Part shown: positions 1 to 14,410 of the stretch, one piece after another | How positions within the stretch are numbered: the first letter of the stretch is position 1 | Layout: each line of letters begins with the position of its first letter | Assembly (NCBI RefSeq): GCF_900963305.1 | Contig: NC_042532.1 | Coordinates: forward strand, 10,325,207-10,389,206 | Source of the DNA: Echeneis naucrates | Taxonomy: Eukaryota > Chordata > Actinopteri > Carangiformes > Echeneidae | Direction of reading: 5' to 3' | Length of the DNA stretch: 64,000 bases | Program-made: the position numbers and the translations under genes | Notes under the pieces: generated by a model | The model's input: only the letters and a program-made list of their open reading frames with translations | Databases searched by the model: none | Told to the model about the DNA's origin: nothing

Positions 1-3000
1 CACATCAGTCTCCTTAATGCTTCACAGGAGACCATGAAAACGTCGAGCAGACCTGGGTAGCTCTGAGAAGCAAAAGCATAAGAAAAAACTGAAAGCAGAA
101 TGAGAGACAGATAAAAAAAAAAAACCTGAATGATGGACAGCTTTTTAAAACATATAAAAAAAGAAGAATTTACAATGTCAAGTCTCCCAGTTAAATTATT
201 ATTTATTTAATTTTCAGATGAGTAGTCGTAAATCAAAGCATTGAACAAACTGAAAGTTTGGCTTAATGAAACTATTAAAAAAAGTTCTGAAAAAATGTAG
301 AAGAGTAATTGCACAGTTAAATGATGTTGGAGTTAAAAAGAGTATTGCACAGCTGAGATGACGCGTCAGAACACATTATGATTTAAAGTCCTAATGGCTG
401 TTAGTCAGCCTGGTGGTCCCGGTCAACTGTTCAAAAAGGTGATGACTGGGCTGCGTGGAGTCTTTGATGGGGTTTTTAGCTGTGTGAAGGTCACAGGAGC
501 AGGCGATGTCCTTCAGGAAGGGCATGTTGGGCCACGTTGATGACTCTCCTATCTGCAGTGGAGTAGTTTTCATTCATTTTAAAAAGAAGATGAAATTCCC
601 AATGGGGACATCAATTTGTACCTTAATAACTTAATTCATAGACATATTTATCACATATACTAAATAATAGTTTCTCTGTCTGCCTGAACAGACTCTCCGT
701 CTTCCTCTCTTCACATCCTCCAGCCAGCCAACATGTCGGTGAGAAAACTTGAGTGTTAATTGGAAGCTCTCCCAATGGGAGCTCGTAGGCGTCTTCCTTG
801 TCCTCAGTATTTATCGGCTAATGCAACTGCTACAGCTCTCTCAGAATCATAGCTGCTCCTGAATAATGAACATACTTAATATTCATTTCAGATTCCTATG
901 AGCTCTTGTGCATAAATAATACTTGAGCTTCTGAAGGATTAAAGCCCCAGCTGACACAACTGGATTAATTGTGCTACAGCAGAAAATGATGGCAGGGTTA
1001 AACAAATCCAGTTTTTGTGACCCCGCCTGACACTTGTAGTGTTACTGTTTTCTAAGATCCTGTGAGAGGATTAAATAACGGCGTTTGGGAGGAATATAAA
1101 GGTACAGCTCTGATGAAAAAATTACCCGATACCTGCTCTGGGTTACTCCCTTATATACAGTAAAGTGAAACCACCTCTATGGCCAGTGTACATACAACAT
1201 ACACCAAATTTCAAAGAATAATAATCAGAATGAAATTTATCCTGACATCCTCATGGGTTCTCCTCTGGCCCTGTTCCTCTCTATTTGCACGACATTCATC
1301 AAAGAAATATGGCCACACTGCTTTCTTGGGTTTTGAAATATTTACTTTAACTTCAATATAGCCTGACTACATTTCTTCATCCTTTTGAAGAAAATGAAAG
1401 GAGAAAGAAATTACAAATGAGTGTGGTAAATTCTTGTTACCTTAGCTTGGCTTAGTTTAATATGAAGACTGGACAAAAGCTAGTTTGGTGCTGTCAATGG
1501 TAACAAAATACATGTATTCAAATATGAAAGCGTGTTTTAGTGACTTGATGCTGATGGTGAAGTAGTATCAATTTATCTGTTGACAAGAAAATGAATAACA
1601 GTGTTTCTTAAAATATTCAACTATTCCTAGAAAAAAGCCAAACCAGTGTAATTGATCCTGCTTAGAATAATGGAAAGCGCTGGATTAAACTTCAAGATCC
1701 AGGCTTTAATCCTGAGTATATGTGTATACACCGTCGATGAAGCTTCCCTGCTTGGCTCAGAGCTGTGATTTGTATTTGAGAGAAACAAATATTAGATTAA
1801 TTTCACTCTACAAAGCACTGATTTATCTTAACTCAATATAAACCCTGCTTCTACTGCACCACCTTCAAGCCCTTAGGTCATATTCCTGAAGTGAAACACA
1901 CACCAAGGGGGCGAAGTGAGATGATGTGAACTCATGAAATTGCTTTTGCCTAATTTGATTTTGCATAAGTCACAACAATCCAATTCCTCTCAATTTATCG
2001 ATTTTTTTTTTTAAATCTTATGTTTGGTAGAGATTAAACAGAGTCTCAACTGAGGAATTAATCTAAATATTATTTCACAGGCTGTGATTTACCCAAACAA
2101 CGTGACTCAATAGTAGACAAATATTATCATGAGCACTACCACGTTGCACTGTCTTCACAAGCACACCGTAATAAGTGCTGTATCTTATTTTGATACCCAT
2201 ACATGACAGGTGAGCAGTGACAAGTTGAAGTGTTTCATTTTGAACTGTAGAAGCAAAAAAACCTTGCATTATTGAACTTTGTATAATTAGACGGCACTAT
2301 TTTAATGATGCTGTTTTCATTTGCAATAGATCGTTCTAATCATTATACAACAAGTTACTTTTGCAGTCATTTGCGCAAAGACAGTCATTTGATTAGAATA
2401 ATGGGTTGAACATTCATCAATCAGAAACAAAGATCATGCAGGATGTGAGGACAGGCTTAATCACCACAGGATGCCATTCACAGACTGATTAAAATGAGAA
2501 GCAGAAGCGTCAGATATGGAGCCTGTTGTGAAAGATGTTTCCTGCTTTTCCTGCTGCCATGAGTATCTCTTAAAAAATGTAATTGAAATAAATAATTAAA
2601 TTAATAACAACAACAACAACAATAATAATAACAACAACATGATGGCCGCTTGATTAAACGTGGACACAAACATTGTTTGGAGATGATAAGCTTTGTATCT
2701 GTTTTGTTTTAACAGATGTGTTGTCATGTCATTGGGCTTGGCTCATTTATAATGATGACAGAACTGAGAACGGGGACTTCCTTTTAAGGGTGTTTCATTT
2801 AATTTCTCCTTTGTTGTACTTTTCTAGATATTTCTTGCCAGCATTTACGTGTCTTTGTGTCAAATGTATATTCATTTCATAGTATTGCATGTTGCTCTTT
2901 TCGAAAATGAGCTGGAGCCTTTGAAATAACTTTTACAACCTAAAATAGATTAGTATGAAGTCAGAGAATGAATTGTATTTTATAATATACTAAAACTTAA

Positions 3001-6000
3001 GATCCCAAGAGGATGGCTCATATAACACGTTTTTTTTTTTTTTTTTTTGACTTTCCACGAATGTCACCATCAGCTTTTAAAAATCTGAATTTAGGTGAGA
3101 CTTGACAATATTGTTTATTGTACACATGGTGTCATTAAGAACAGTTTACTTTACTAGAAGATGATGAGGCAAGAAAACATAACAACTAAGAAACTCACAA
3201 ATAACTGTCAGCTGTTTGAGATTAGCTTATTTGATTTTTAGGAGTTGGTCACTCCCTCAAAATAAACTTCTCTTGCACTATTACCGCCTGTACAACTGAC
3301 ATAAGCATGTTGTTTGTGCTGTCCTGTGGAATAATCCAACATGTGTGGCTTGTTTCTTTAGTTTCTTTCTGATAGTTTGCCTGCATTTTTGTATTTGGCT
3401 ACCGTGTTTTCCTTTCTATTGTTCTTGTTATCTTACAGCTTCGAGGTCAAACAAATTACCAAACACAAGAGAGACAGAACAAAAAAGAGACGCTTTCAAA
3501 CTTTACCTTTCATGCAAGTCTGACAGCCAACCTCCCGACACTCTGTGTCAAACTCCCCAGTGCTTATCTCCTTTCAACTCCAACAAGGCAATTTCAAGAT
3601 AGGCCCGCTCCTCTTCGGGGTCATGTTGCCACAGAGACAAAGTAAAAAAAAGTAAAAGTACTGTTGTTTCCAGCTCTAGCATGCACAGTGTGATTAACAA
3701 TTACATGATATTAATGCTAGCTTCTCAAACCAGAACCCAGATGGCTGTTTGAACAGCAGTTACACCTCAGAGATAAAATGAAAATGAAATCTGTGCTAAT
3801 ATGTTTATGGTGTGCATTTAGACTTCAGATGAATCCGTTTTCTAATGATTATGGTCAGAAAGTGTCAGCTTTAATACCCTATCTGTCCCAAGATCCCAGA
3901 GCTCATACATCAGAGTCATAATTGAGACACCTTCTTTGATGTCACAGGCGTGTTGACACAAACTGTCTCGCACCATCAACGCACACAGTCACACAGACAC
4001 ACAGAGTCGCAAAACGCCACAGATTCAGCGACTCTGACATGGGAATCATCCGTACTAGCAGATAATATGCTGATTTCATTGTGAGAACAGGTGTCGCTGC
4101 GTGACACACCATTAATCAATCAAAACTTAACAATGAACTCCTGACTCTGGCGGCCGCGACCTTTGACCTCGTCCATGAACATGTATCTGAGGGAGACTGA
4201 TGAGGGTTGAACCTGCATGGACCCAAAACTGGGATTGACCATTTAGAGCCTGAAGAAAACACTTTTCACTCATTCAACAGTGGGTGTTAGATTTTTCTCA
4301 TTCAACAATTTGCTTTCAAATATATTTTATATGTTCGACCAACCCCAACGGTGAATTGAGCCTAGTAACAAATATTGTTGGTGCATTTCAACCCTCTGTT
4401 CTTCTTTTTATTTGTTTGTTTAAAATTTCTTGGTCTTGAAATGGGACTAGGTTACAATACCAATATTACCAGTGTAATGTTTTAAATATAAATATGAATA
4501 ATTGACCAATGTTCTGTATTTACACCCATGTTTCAAAGCAGTTCTGACCTCCATGTTGAATTCAATTTCTAAGTGAGAATTTTTTTTAAGACACTATCAT
4601 CCTGACCTTAGAAACCACACAATTTCACACAGCAGCAGGTGTATTAATTCAACGTGTCACGTTCATGTAGCTCTTTAAATACTGTGAAAAGAATTCAGGC
4701 TGCTGAGAAACAGCAAAAATGGAGCCTCAGTAATAATAATAATAATAATAATATGTTGAGATAAATTCAAGAAAAACAGATTTGAACCTGCTTGTGACAA
4801 AGCACAGCAGGCTTATAAATATCAACATCACTGACAGTTCCCAATGCGGCATAATGATGTGAAACAATTTAGTCAGTAATTCTGTACAATAGGCCGAATA
4901 AAGAAAAAAGACACGGAGGACTTCTGGGTGGCCGACAGCATCAGTGAGCATAGAAAAAGCAATCTGTCTTAAAGGATCCCAAAAATCATGACATGGAGAT
5001 GGAGCAAAATATAACACGCTCTGAGAGTAAGACATTCATCCAATGCTTTTCGAACGCTATCATCAAACTCACAGTGGCTCTTTTGTGCCCTGAAAGAGTC
5101 TCTGCGCTGTTAAACACTGGAATATGTACACACACAGAAAGCACACACACCCACGGCAGAGTAATCCAGGTGACCTTGAGCCGCTGTGGTGCAGAAGAGT
5201 CTCCATGGTGATGTACCTGAAATACTGACAAAGACAAGGGGCAGCTTTCATACTCCTCTCAACTTGTAAATCAGAAATAAGACAGACAATTTCTCTTATC
5301 TGGTTTTCTGTAGAGATTCATCACTACTACTTGATGGAGGGATGACAAGTCAAGGGGTAAAATATAAAGACCTTTTAAAAAGCAAAGGCTTTAACTACAT
5401 ATTAGCATTTCAAAGAATCTGCAGGCAAATTATTATTTCCTTTATTATAGCTGGAAGTCCAATTTCTATAAAATTTCTACTAACATAAAAAAAAATTACC
5501 CAACTACGTGAATAGTGAAATCCTATGAAAAAGCTTAATCTAAAACAGATCAACATTTTTTTTAACATAGTTATATAATTATTACGCTGATCTTGGTTCT
5601 TTAACACAGAGCAGTCTCTGGGAGTTATATCCACAGATGAAGATGATTCAAAGTTTAATGCACATACGTGGAAGCCTGAAGTCAATGAGGCCACAAGCTG
5701 TGAAGTGATAAAAGTATGCATATGTGGAGGAGGAAGGGGGGGGGTTATAGGTGTAAAGTGAAAGAATCAGCTGTGTTGGCCAAGTACAGCATGATGGCCA
5801 CTGGCTGGCTGCCAGCAGGGTTGTTTATGCTCTGCAGCTATCGGTCTATTTTCCAGCCCAGATGGTTGCAATTGCTTTGGGAAGAGGAACTATGAGCCCT
5901 ACCTGACGAGGATTAAAATCAAATCTGTCTCTATGTGCTGTCAGCTCCTTCACTGATGCTTCACTGATGTATACTGTGTGTGCATATGTATATCTTTATA

Positions 6001-9000
6001 TCTTATATCTGTATATCTTTGTAGAGATGAACATTATTGGTGCTCTGGATATTGGATCTCTCTACCAACATGAAACAAAATGAATGTGTAATGCTGTATG
6101 TGCATAAATCTTATATTTGTCTACAAAAATCCCCACAAAATTCTAAATCATATTATTATTAATAAATAATTAGCACATCAACATTTGTGAAAATTCTTAG
6201 CAATACCAAATGATTATCAGTTTCAATTGGGAAAATCATCAGCTTTTGTATTGTAGTGAAATTAGCCTACTCTCTTCATTTTCTCTCTATATATTGTTTA
6301 TATACCTTTATATTAAATAGTTTATTATATATTTATAGCATTTCTGTCAAAGTCTAAAGAATTGTTTGGATCCATGTGCAACAATGCGCAAGCATTGCAC
6401 TTTACTCCCTTCATTAATTTTCATAAGTGTAATGCTGCCAAACCTCAGGCAATTTACTCGCTGCATACAAAAATAAGAGAAATTTTCCAAAACCCAGCAG
6501 AGATTTCATGACTGTCGACCTGGCATGGATGTATTAAACCTTCAACAAGACTCTGCTGCTTAATCCATCATTCTCAACAACACAGCAGTTAAAATGTCAC
6601 CTGCTAGTCATGTTCATATTTGACTCCAGGCTTTTACTAGGACAGTGAGTGCGATGCGTTGGCCTTTAGTGGACCTCCGGTCCTCACTGCAGAACACAGC
6701 GTGTCATAGATTATTGGCCTCAAGGTTTATGCATGATTGGACAAAAGAATTGAAACTTTTATGACAAACAGGAGCAAGAGTGAAGATTTTATTATTTTAT
6801 GTCATGTGCGTTATTTTAACTATCTTCAGATATTATTATTTTCATTTGGAGTTCATATTTAGCTTTGTTCTCTGAACATTGACCATTTCACACATGACCC
6901 ACTGACCAGCAGTCAATGCTAATGTGTCATATGCAGCCTATTGATAAGTATTACATCCGTCATTCATCAAGTCAGACCAGTGAAGTGAAACTGTTAGTCA
7001 CTTATCTGAACAAAGCAGCATGTCAGACCTGAGTCTTCTCTTTTTGTTTTCTCACAACACGCAAAGAAAGACACCACTGCAAATCCATATTTTGCATAAC
7101 ACAACTCTTTTTATTTGACAACTTTGTAGCCATTCAATTCCAACCAATTTTAAGCTGCTTCTTCTTTGATGTCCACTCATTTGAGTCTCTCTGTCTTGCG
7201 CACCTCTAAAAGCTGATACATAAAATGTCTGTGTGATGAAAGAACTCTTCTGGGATGTGAGAGCACTCTGACATTGTTAGCTGGATGCATCTGCCCGTAA
7301 TGGATGAGCTGCCATGATGGAGTGAGCAGAATGAGAATGGATAAGCACTGTGGCTATGAAATGTTTTCATGGAAGCAAAATGTAGGAATCAAATTCCAAG
7401 CTGTGATACCTTAACAGGCAGCAGAAGGGGAATGATGCAGCCTTTTTTCAAGTGTTTCGATCAAAAAATAATTTGTTTTCGTGTATTTTATGATTCACTT
7501 TGATTATCAAACTACAATGGTGCATTAATGGGTCCACATTTTTCTACCTCTCACGCTTTTATCTCTCTAACTATATCTTTGCTCTGTGTAAGCGTATTTG
7601 AAGTAAGCCTGGCTGGTTTGCAATTCTAGCGATAATTTAATTTGTCATATCTTCTGTTCTATTTCGAGAATGATCATTTAACTGCAGGTTCAACCCCAAG
7701 TAGCATTTTCATGTCTTGCACGTCATTGTTTAGTTAGAACAGCCAGGAATTTAACTAGTCGGGGTTACTCAGTTTTCACTGCATTATTGTTACATCTTTC
7801 ACCTAAAAGCTGATTAAAAAAAAGCTCTGAAAATGTAACACCCAGCAATAAAAGTTAGCTGTATGCCAGTGAACAGAGCCAGCTGACAGACACACATAAT
7901 TCCTGTTGGAATGATATGACTGACAACATGTGGGTCAGTGTATCATGATAAGGTAATCATAATTAATAGTTTTATATTTCGGTAGATGCATAATAGTTAT
8001 TGCTGTCAGGTCACTCATCCTTCCACTGATAATCCAGAGCAAAAACACTGGAGGTCGACGTAAAAGTGAGCCTTTTAAAAAGCCACTCGTAGAGAATAAC
8101 ACATCAGTTTTTGAAATGAGGGCGTGAATGGCTAAAATTCAATTTAATTTCACAACTCCACTTCCTCCTGACAGAAAAAGGTCATGTGAGATTGTTGATG
8201 CCATGGCAGTCAGGTCCATTTGGGCTTGCCATCCGTCTGTGAGGCTCTGCAGCTGGGTGTAGGGCAGACTAATTATTCTCTGGCTGTGAATCAAGTGGCA
8301 CTGTGGCACTGAAAAGCGATTCCAGATTTTCCTCTTCATTTGGAGTTTCATAAACATCTCATGAGTGGAGCTTTCGAAGGTGACCCACCTCCTGTGATGC
8401 TGCGGGGCTACTGCTGCATACAAACAGATTCATGCTTCCTCGTGAAAACCAGGAAGGAAACGGTTCAACAGAGCTACAATGTGAAGCGTTGCACTGCTGC
8501 CTGAGTACTTCATCTGAGCCTGTAGCATCCATTTGCATAGCATTTCCACAAGTGAGCACTCACTGAACCCCCTGCTAAGTCTTTGTGATTACCACTGTGT
8601 TCTGCTGAGATAAAAAAGGGTCTTTAGATGACTAAATGGTGCATGAAGGAGATTATATCCACTGACCATTATGCTGTTTGTCAGACTGCAGGAAGAAAAT
8701 GTAAAAAAATCTGTAAATGGAACTCATTCTTTGCCAGCTTATATAGAAGGCACGCACTGAACAAGAAAAACTGTTGATTTTATTCATGCTGTGTTTGGGG
8801 AGAACATGCGTTATCTTTCTCTTTGTAGCAGTGTATTAAAAGTTTCTCTGTGGACGATCCGCAGTTTATTTCTCATCTGAGGAAAAAAAATTCAGTCACC
8901 GATGACAATAAGTCTCAATTTCGTCATACTTTCTGCTGCTCCTGTCGTTCCCTGTCAGTGAGAGGAATGCAAAAAATTCTGGCAGGAAAAAGAGACCTGA

Positions 9001-11499
9001 CTGGGAACTTTTGCGTGTTTATTTCACTGATGGCGAATCCTGGGTACAGAACAGTTTGTTTAATTTAAAGTCTTTGAAACATCATTCAGCAGACACCTCG
9101 GATTTCGCTAATGCAGCCAGGTAGATCACCTGATGACGTGAGTAATGAGGATGGACACCTCTCTCACTTAGTTCAAGAAACGTGAAAGAAAAAGCTGATG
9201 AAATTTAGTAAACATTATATTTGAACTTTTTCTCCTTGCTGAATTGACACATCACAATCTTAAGTGTCTCCAGCTGGGGAAGAACAAAATATAGAAGTGG
9301 CAGATTAGGAAACATTTAGAGCTCTGTCAGTGTGCAGCCACAATCTCCTCCCCTTCCCTATTTATGCATCGTTTCCTCCTCACCATCCTTCCTTCCTAAC
9401 TCCCTCCCTGCACCCGCCACACAAACACATTAGTAACAGACAGTCTGCGTCTGATAACTCATGCTTTGTGCGTGACCACTATTTTTTGAGCTGTCTGGTT
9501 TCACACAAGGAGTCGCTAGATGAGCAAAGGCTTCAACATATCTGATTAAAATGAAATTTGTTACACGTCTTTGAATGTGCAGCTTAAATGTGCCTATTTT
9601 GAAGGACTGTACTCTGTGTGGCCTGCAAGTAATGATGTCATAATGCAGACAGCCACTCAACTGTCTGTAAGTGGAAAATGATCAATATTAGATGCTTTTC
9701 ATGAGTCCTACATGAATCAATCACTACAAACCACTTCCAATATTCACCATCAGTGACAGATGAGGGCTAAACGGCATCAGCAGCAGCAGCCGTCCATTCC
9801 TCCTCTGCCCACATGGCGGAAGAGATTTAGAAAACTTCTACAAATTGCTGTTACAGGCAATATGCAGCCGTTTCTTCATCACAGACAGTTTTGTCTTTGA
9901 AATCTGTCCCGCTCTTACTGGAGTGCAGACAAGGATGACAATGAAATAATGATGATAATTATTATGATAGATGTGGATTTCAGTACTCTGCCCCCTGCTA
10001 ACAGAGATGATAGATGCAGTTTTCAAGCAAATGCCATATTTTATTCAAGACAGACTTTATCCTGATCACAAAGAGAAACACCCGTCGTAAAATACAAATC
10101 CATATATCTGAAATGATTACAAAGGGGCTCTGGGATCTCTCTCTCAAAGGAGCTCTGCGATTTCATGAAAAAGACATTTAATTTTCATTGTCTGTCTGTG
10201 TAAACTATCTTCACGTAAAAGACATGTTGGATATAGGCCCTTCTGTTCTACCACAAATGATCAATGGCTGCTTGAATCTGCTCGAAGTGCAGCATAACAA
10301 GTGTTCAGTAATTGGTTGGATGACTCCTCAGTTTCTTCTTTTCTGCCAGAACTGAAGGCACTGGCATCCCAGGCAGTGTTTTTCATTGTTTTCCCATGAT
10401 GTTGCATCGCCAAATGTCATGTATTTTCTACAACAAGATACATGTAATTTGGGAGATCGCTCCGGTGGGAGTGCATAGTGGAAATAATTGCGCAGCTGCA
10501 CAGGACAGGAAAATGACTCTTAATAGAGTGTGCATGTGACCCCGAAACTGCAGGAACTAAACAGATAAATTGTGAAGGATATTCAGAATGGACTTTTAGT
10601 TTTGCCACTAATTCAAAATTGTGTTAAGGTGACACTGTATGGATTCTTTTTTCTTTACACATTTATCAATATTAAAGAAGTGCAACATTCATGTTTCAAA
10701 AGCAGCAGTAGTGGAAACCTGCTTGTTTCACTAAAAATAGCAACACATCAATTGAAAAACAATATTGTGCAAACAAAATTCAACTTTATATACACAGGTG
10801 CAACAATGTAAAAAGCAACACAATGTACTCCAGGTATCAAATGTAAAGGTGCTCTTTTCAGAATTTATAGATTACATAACTGTGTATGTGTTGACACTGT
10901 ATGATCAGTTTGCAGCTTGTTAAGATGGAGCTGAATTTTTGTGTGACTAAATATTCTTGTGTTTTCTCTAAATAGAGCAGCGTGCCATCATTTAAATACT
11001 GCAATAAAAAGTGCATTGCTTGCCTCTAACATGTAGTTGCATACATTATAGAACGGAGAATTGCTCTTGGCATAACACCAGCACCTAAAAGAAACAGTGA
11101 AACATTGTTTTATAGCGTTGGTATCTACTTACTTTGATAAAATTGGAATTTGCATGCGTTGGAAGCATTATTTCTGAACATGTTGTTGAACTACAGAAAA
11201 TAACAGACTCTGAACTAATTACTAACACGTTTTTTCCGTCATTACAACTTCTCTGTCGTGTAATCGACAGTGAGCATTAATAGGATGACTGGGCACATTT
11301 ATATCAGCCATTTCCTCATGGAAAGCCGAGGGAAATAATGGCAATTGGCAAAAAAAAAAAATGCAGGAATACAGGGTCACAGGCTGAAGTGTGTGTGTTG
11401 CGGTCAGCTGCTGGTCTGTTGTTGCTACATTAATTCTGGAGGTGTGGATGATGCTCAGGGATGCGCTTCCCTTCACACACCTCAAACCACGTGACCAGC
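1..11499. other. Gene-free region upstream of cnr1
   Basis: I see no supportable coding gene here. Open frames are short (under about 105 codons), low in complexity, and match no family I recognise. The DNA is AT-rich with scattered simple repeats: an AAC/AAT tract at about 2598-2640, a poly-T run at about 3031-3048, an AAT tract at about 4730-4753, and a G run at about 5737-5745. In vertebrates CNR1 is flanked by long intergenic DNA with brain enhancers, so regulatory elements are plausible. None can be identified from one sequence. Confidence 0.6.
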
Positions 11500-11770
11500 A
11501 GACGCACAAAGCGCAGCCTTAAAACCGCCCGCTCCCACAAACATTGCACATGTACACAAAAACACACGCACACACACACACACACGCCCAAGCGGCTGCC
11601 TGTTTGCGCCTACTGTAGTTGACACTGACAGTATCCGGAGATAATCATCAGAACAACAGCTGATATTTCTCACTGGCCTCCAGTTTGCCTGTAAGTGTTG
11701 ATGAAGACTGAACGGCTTCACTTTTGGTGTTTTTGCGTCATGGATCGATACAAGTGCTGAGGAAATCAAG
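11500..11770 (+). other. cnr1: cnr1 5' non-coding exon (inferred)
   Basis: The segment ends in a good splice donor: exon end AATCAAG at 11770, then GTATGT. A matching acceptor (pyrimidine-rich, ending CGTAG at 12473) lies 79 bases before the cnr1 start codon. The implied intron is 11771-12473. Vertebrate CNR1 genes have non-coding 5' exons spliced to a single coding exon, and this fits that plan. The 5' boundary is a guess, because no promoter element fixes the transcription start. A CA microsatellite lies inside at about 11561-11586. Confidence 0.5.
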
Positions 11771-12552
11771 GTATGTTTTTTTTTTTCCCCACTTCCTAAT
11801 AATCCTACTTTTAAAACACTTTTCCCTCCGCCATCGAGCAAATTTCTGTTTCAATGTAGCAGTTTTGGTTGTTTGTTTTGTTTTGTTTTTTTCTTTTGCG
11901 TTTGTTATTGATAGTATTCTTGCTCCACCTTTGCGTAAAGCTGTAATCCAAACACAATTTGTAAATTGAGCTGTTAAAATTAAGCGTATATTGTACAACA
12001 TTGTTCTTATGCTTAAAAAAAAAAACATTTTGCTCCATGCATGGATAATGAACATAATGAACATCATTATCAACATCAACATGTAAACGGATCATTGGAC
12101 ATGTATCTGCTCTCTTTACCCTGTTTCTCCCTTGATGCTTAATTAATCCAATGATTATTGAATTAAAAAAAAAAGCTTAATGCTTAATGACCTCCTTTAA
12201 TTAATAAGAAAGCCCTGGCTGTCCTATATACTTAATGCAGTGATTTCCCCCGAGGCTGGACAGGTCTGTCATCAACTGTTCAGTTTCCCACTATTGTCTG
12301 GGATGCATCTGCTCTAGAGTCAGCTGGCTGATGCACAGATTCTTTCCAATACATCCCAGCAACAAATTCGATTCATATTAATAAACATTCATGGCACATA
12401 GTGCATGCTGTCATTATTGCATCTGCTGTATATCATTGATTTTTTTGAAGGAAAGATATTTTTTTCTTCGTAGATGTGCTTTTGCGTGGCTGCAGTGCCG
12501 TCTCATCACCACACACCTCCCCACTGAGCATCTCCACAGCCACGAACCAGCC

Positions 12553-13971
12553 ATGAAGCCAGCTCTTCACAGGATAGCAGGGACCACAATGAGCACGATA
12601 ACAACAGGTGTCCAGTATCTCGGCTCCAATGATGCCAGTTATGATGACCCCTCCATCGACTTTAGTCTGACTAAGAACAACTTCCACTCACAGAAACTTC
12701 ACTCCGCCTCCATAGCTGACTCCCTCCCTGGACTCGTCCCTGGAAACAAGGAGGTCATGTACAGTGGCCTCTCTCCCATATTCCCCACCAACATATCAGA
12801 CTTTCTGCTGGGTAATGGCACGTCTGTGGAGAGTGGAGAAGTGGCACAGTGTGGAGAAGACTTTGTGGACAACATGGAGTGTTTTATGATTCTGACTCCT
12901 GGTCAGCAGCTTGCAGTTGCAATCTTGGCTCTCACTTTGGGAACATTCACGGTGCTGGAGAACCTAATGGTGCTGTGCGTGATCCTGCACTCACAGACAC
13001 TTAGATCTCGGCCCTCCTACCACTTCATTGGCAGTCTGGCTGTGGCTGATCTAATAGGGAGCATCATTTTTGTCTACAGCTTTCTGGACTTTCATGTCCT
13101 CCACAGGAAGGATACCCCTAATGTTTTCCTCTTCAAGCTGGCTGGGGTCATCGCCTCTTTCACTGCCTCTGTGGGAAGTCTGTTTCTCACTGCGATCGAC
13201 CGCTACATCTCCATCCACAGACCCTTGGCGTACAAACGCATTGTCACAAAGACTAAAGCAGTGATTGCTTTCAGTGTGATGTGGACGATCTCTATCGTCA
13301 TCTCGTTGATGCCACTGCTGGGTTGGAACTGCAAACGTCTCAACTCTGTCTGCTCAGACATCTTCCCTCTAATTGACCAAAAGTACCTGATGTTCTGGAT
13401 CGGGATGACCAGCATCTTGGTCCTGTTCATCATCTATGCCTATATGTTCATTCTCTGGAAGTCCCACCACCACGCTGTCCGCATGCTGAGCCGCAGCTCC
13501 CAGAGGAGTGTGATTGTCTACACTGCAGAGGGGACAAAAGTTCAGACAGTCAGGCCTGAGCAGGCTCGGATGGACCTCCGTTTGGCCAAGACCCTTGTTC
13601 TGATCCTCGTGGCCCTCATCATCTGCTGGGGCCCGCTGCTTGCCATCATGGTGTACGACCTCTTTGGGAAAGTGAACGACTTCATCAAGACTGTGTTTGC
13701 CTTCTGCAGCATGTTGTGTCTGCTCAACTCCACTGTGAATCCTGTGATCTACGCCATGAGGAGCAAGGACCTGCGCAGGGCCTTCCTCAACATCTGCCGT
13801 GTGTGCCGGGTCGCGACACAGACTCCTGACGCCAGCGCTGAGAGTGACTGGAACAGCAGGAGTCTCAGAGGAACAGTGAGTGGGGCGGGAAAAGATGGAA
13901 ACAACCGAATAAAAGTAGCACAGGTTACCGTCTCTGGAATGACTGAGACTTCTACTGCAGAGCCAGTTTAA
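12553..13971 (+). CDS. cnr1: Cannabinoid receptor 1 (CB1), class A GPCR
   Basis: This is the plasma-membrane Gi/o-coupled receptor for anandamide and 2-AG, acting presynaptically to reduce transmitter release. The single coding exon gives 472 aa, the same length as human CB1. The long extracellular N-terminus has NxS/T sequons (NIS, NGT). Seven hydrophobic helices begin at about residue 116. TM3 ends in DRY (D at about 216) within [21 protein letters not shown]6 has CWGP and TM7 has NPVIY. The C-tail ends in a CB1-like segment after SKDLRRAF. The start at 12553 aligns [10 protein letters not shown] with the mammalian MKSILDGLAD start. An in-frame ATG at 12391 would add 54 residues, but it lies upstream of the inferred acceptor at 12473, so I reject it. 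The match to CB1 across the helices is much closer than to CB2. Confidence 0.97.
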   Translation: MKPALHRIAGTTMSTITTGVQYLGSNDASYDDPSIDFSLTKNNFHSQKLHSASIADSLPGLVPGNKEVMYSGLSPIFPTNISDFLLGNGTSVESGEVAQCGEDFVDNMECFMILTPGQQLAVAILALTLGTFTVLENLMVLCVILHSQTLRSRPSYHFIGSLAVADLIGSIIFVYSFLDFHVLHRKDTPNVFLFKLAGVIASFTASVGSLFLTAIDRYISIHRPLAYKRIVTKTKAVIAFSVMWTISIVISLMPLLGWNCKRLNSVCSDIFPLIDQKYLMFWIGMTSILVLFIIYAYMFILWKSHHHAVRMLSRSSQRSVIVYTAEGTKVQTVRPEQARMDLRLAKTLVLILVALIICWGPLLAIMVYDLFGKVNDFIKTVFAFCSMLCLLNSTVNPVIYAMRSKDLRRAFLNICRVCRVATQTPDASAESDWNSRSLRGTVSGAGKDGNNRIKVAQVTVSGMTETSTAEPV

Positions 13972-14017
13972 AAACCATGCTGCTCTGGTACAGCTGTGAA
14001 GTAGAGATACTGTAGAA

Positions 14018-14402
14018 CAGCGGTCCCCAACCCCCGGGCTGCGGACCAGTACCGGTCTGTGGGTCTTTTGAACCGGGCAGCGCAGAAAGAATAAATAACA
14101 TACATTATTTATGTTTTATTTATTATCTGAATCTGAGCTATGTTTTATTTTGAAAAATGACCGGATTCTCTCCGTTACATCCGTCTATGACTCACTCTTG
14201 AGCTTGTCTCGGTCACGTGATACGTTACCGCTAAAATTAAACCCACAAGCTAGCGAAATTATTAAAAAAGGATAGTTTATTTGTGAAGGGGAAAAGGCCC
14301 AGAGGGGACAGAAGAAGAGCCTGTGACTTCCATGAAAAAGAAAGCTGCATTTAGGTTCGGGGTCAGGGGGCAGAGAGGATGTTACGATGACGCTGCTAAT
14401 AG
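14018..14402. mobile_element. Partial inverted hAT copy abutting the complete one
   Basis: Starting right after another CTGTAGAA (14010-14017), this stretch repeats the right half of the neighbouring 14411-14835 element in inverted orientation. It runs from CAGCGGTCCCCAACC to about GCTGCTAATA at 14401. A hand count gives about four mismatches in the first 72 bases. It carries about 145 extra bases (roughly 14202-14346) that the other copy lacks, so it derives from a longer relative. Its inner end lacks the second terminus. It stops one base before the central CTGTAGAA. Confidence 0.7.
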
Positions 14403-14410
14403 CTGTAGAA

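Noticed and set aside
3345-3602. 85-codon open frame in the upstream desert
   Set aside because: The hydrophobic, Phe/Cys-rich product is typical of translated T-rich DNA. No homology and no splice context.
4727-5035. 102-codon frame on the minus strand
   Set aside because: It ends in poly-Tyr from an AAT microsatellite, so it is a chance frame.
12391-12552. In-frame upstream ATG extending cnr1 by 54 residues
   Set aside because: It lies upstream of a good splice acceptor at 12473, and the extension has no similarity to CB1 N-termini. The internal ATG aligns with the mammalian start.
14228-14242. TTACCGCTAAAAT inside the hAT relic, resembling the snoRNA guide
   Set aside because: Only a partial match, with no C or D boxes and no stem. 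Coincidence.
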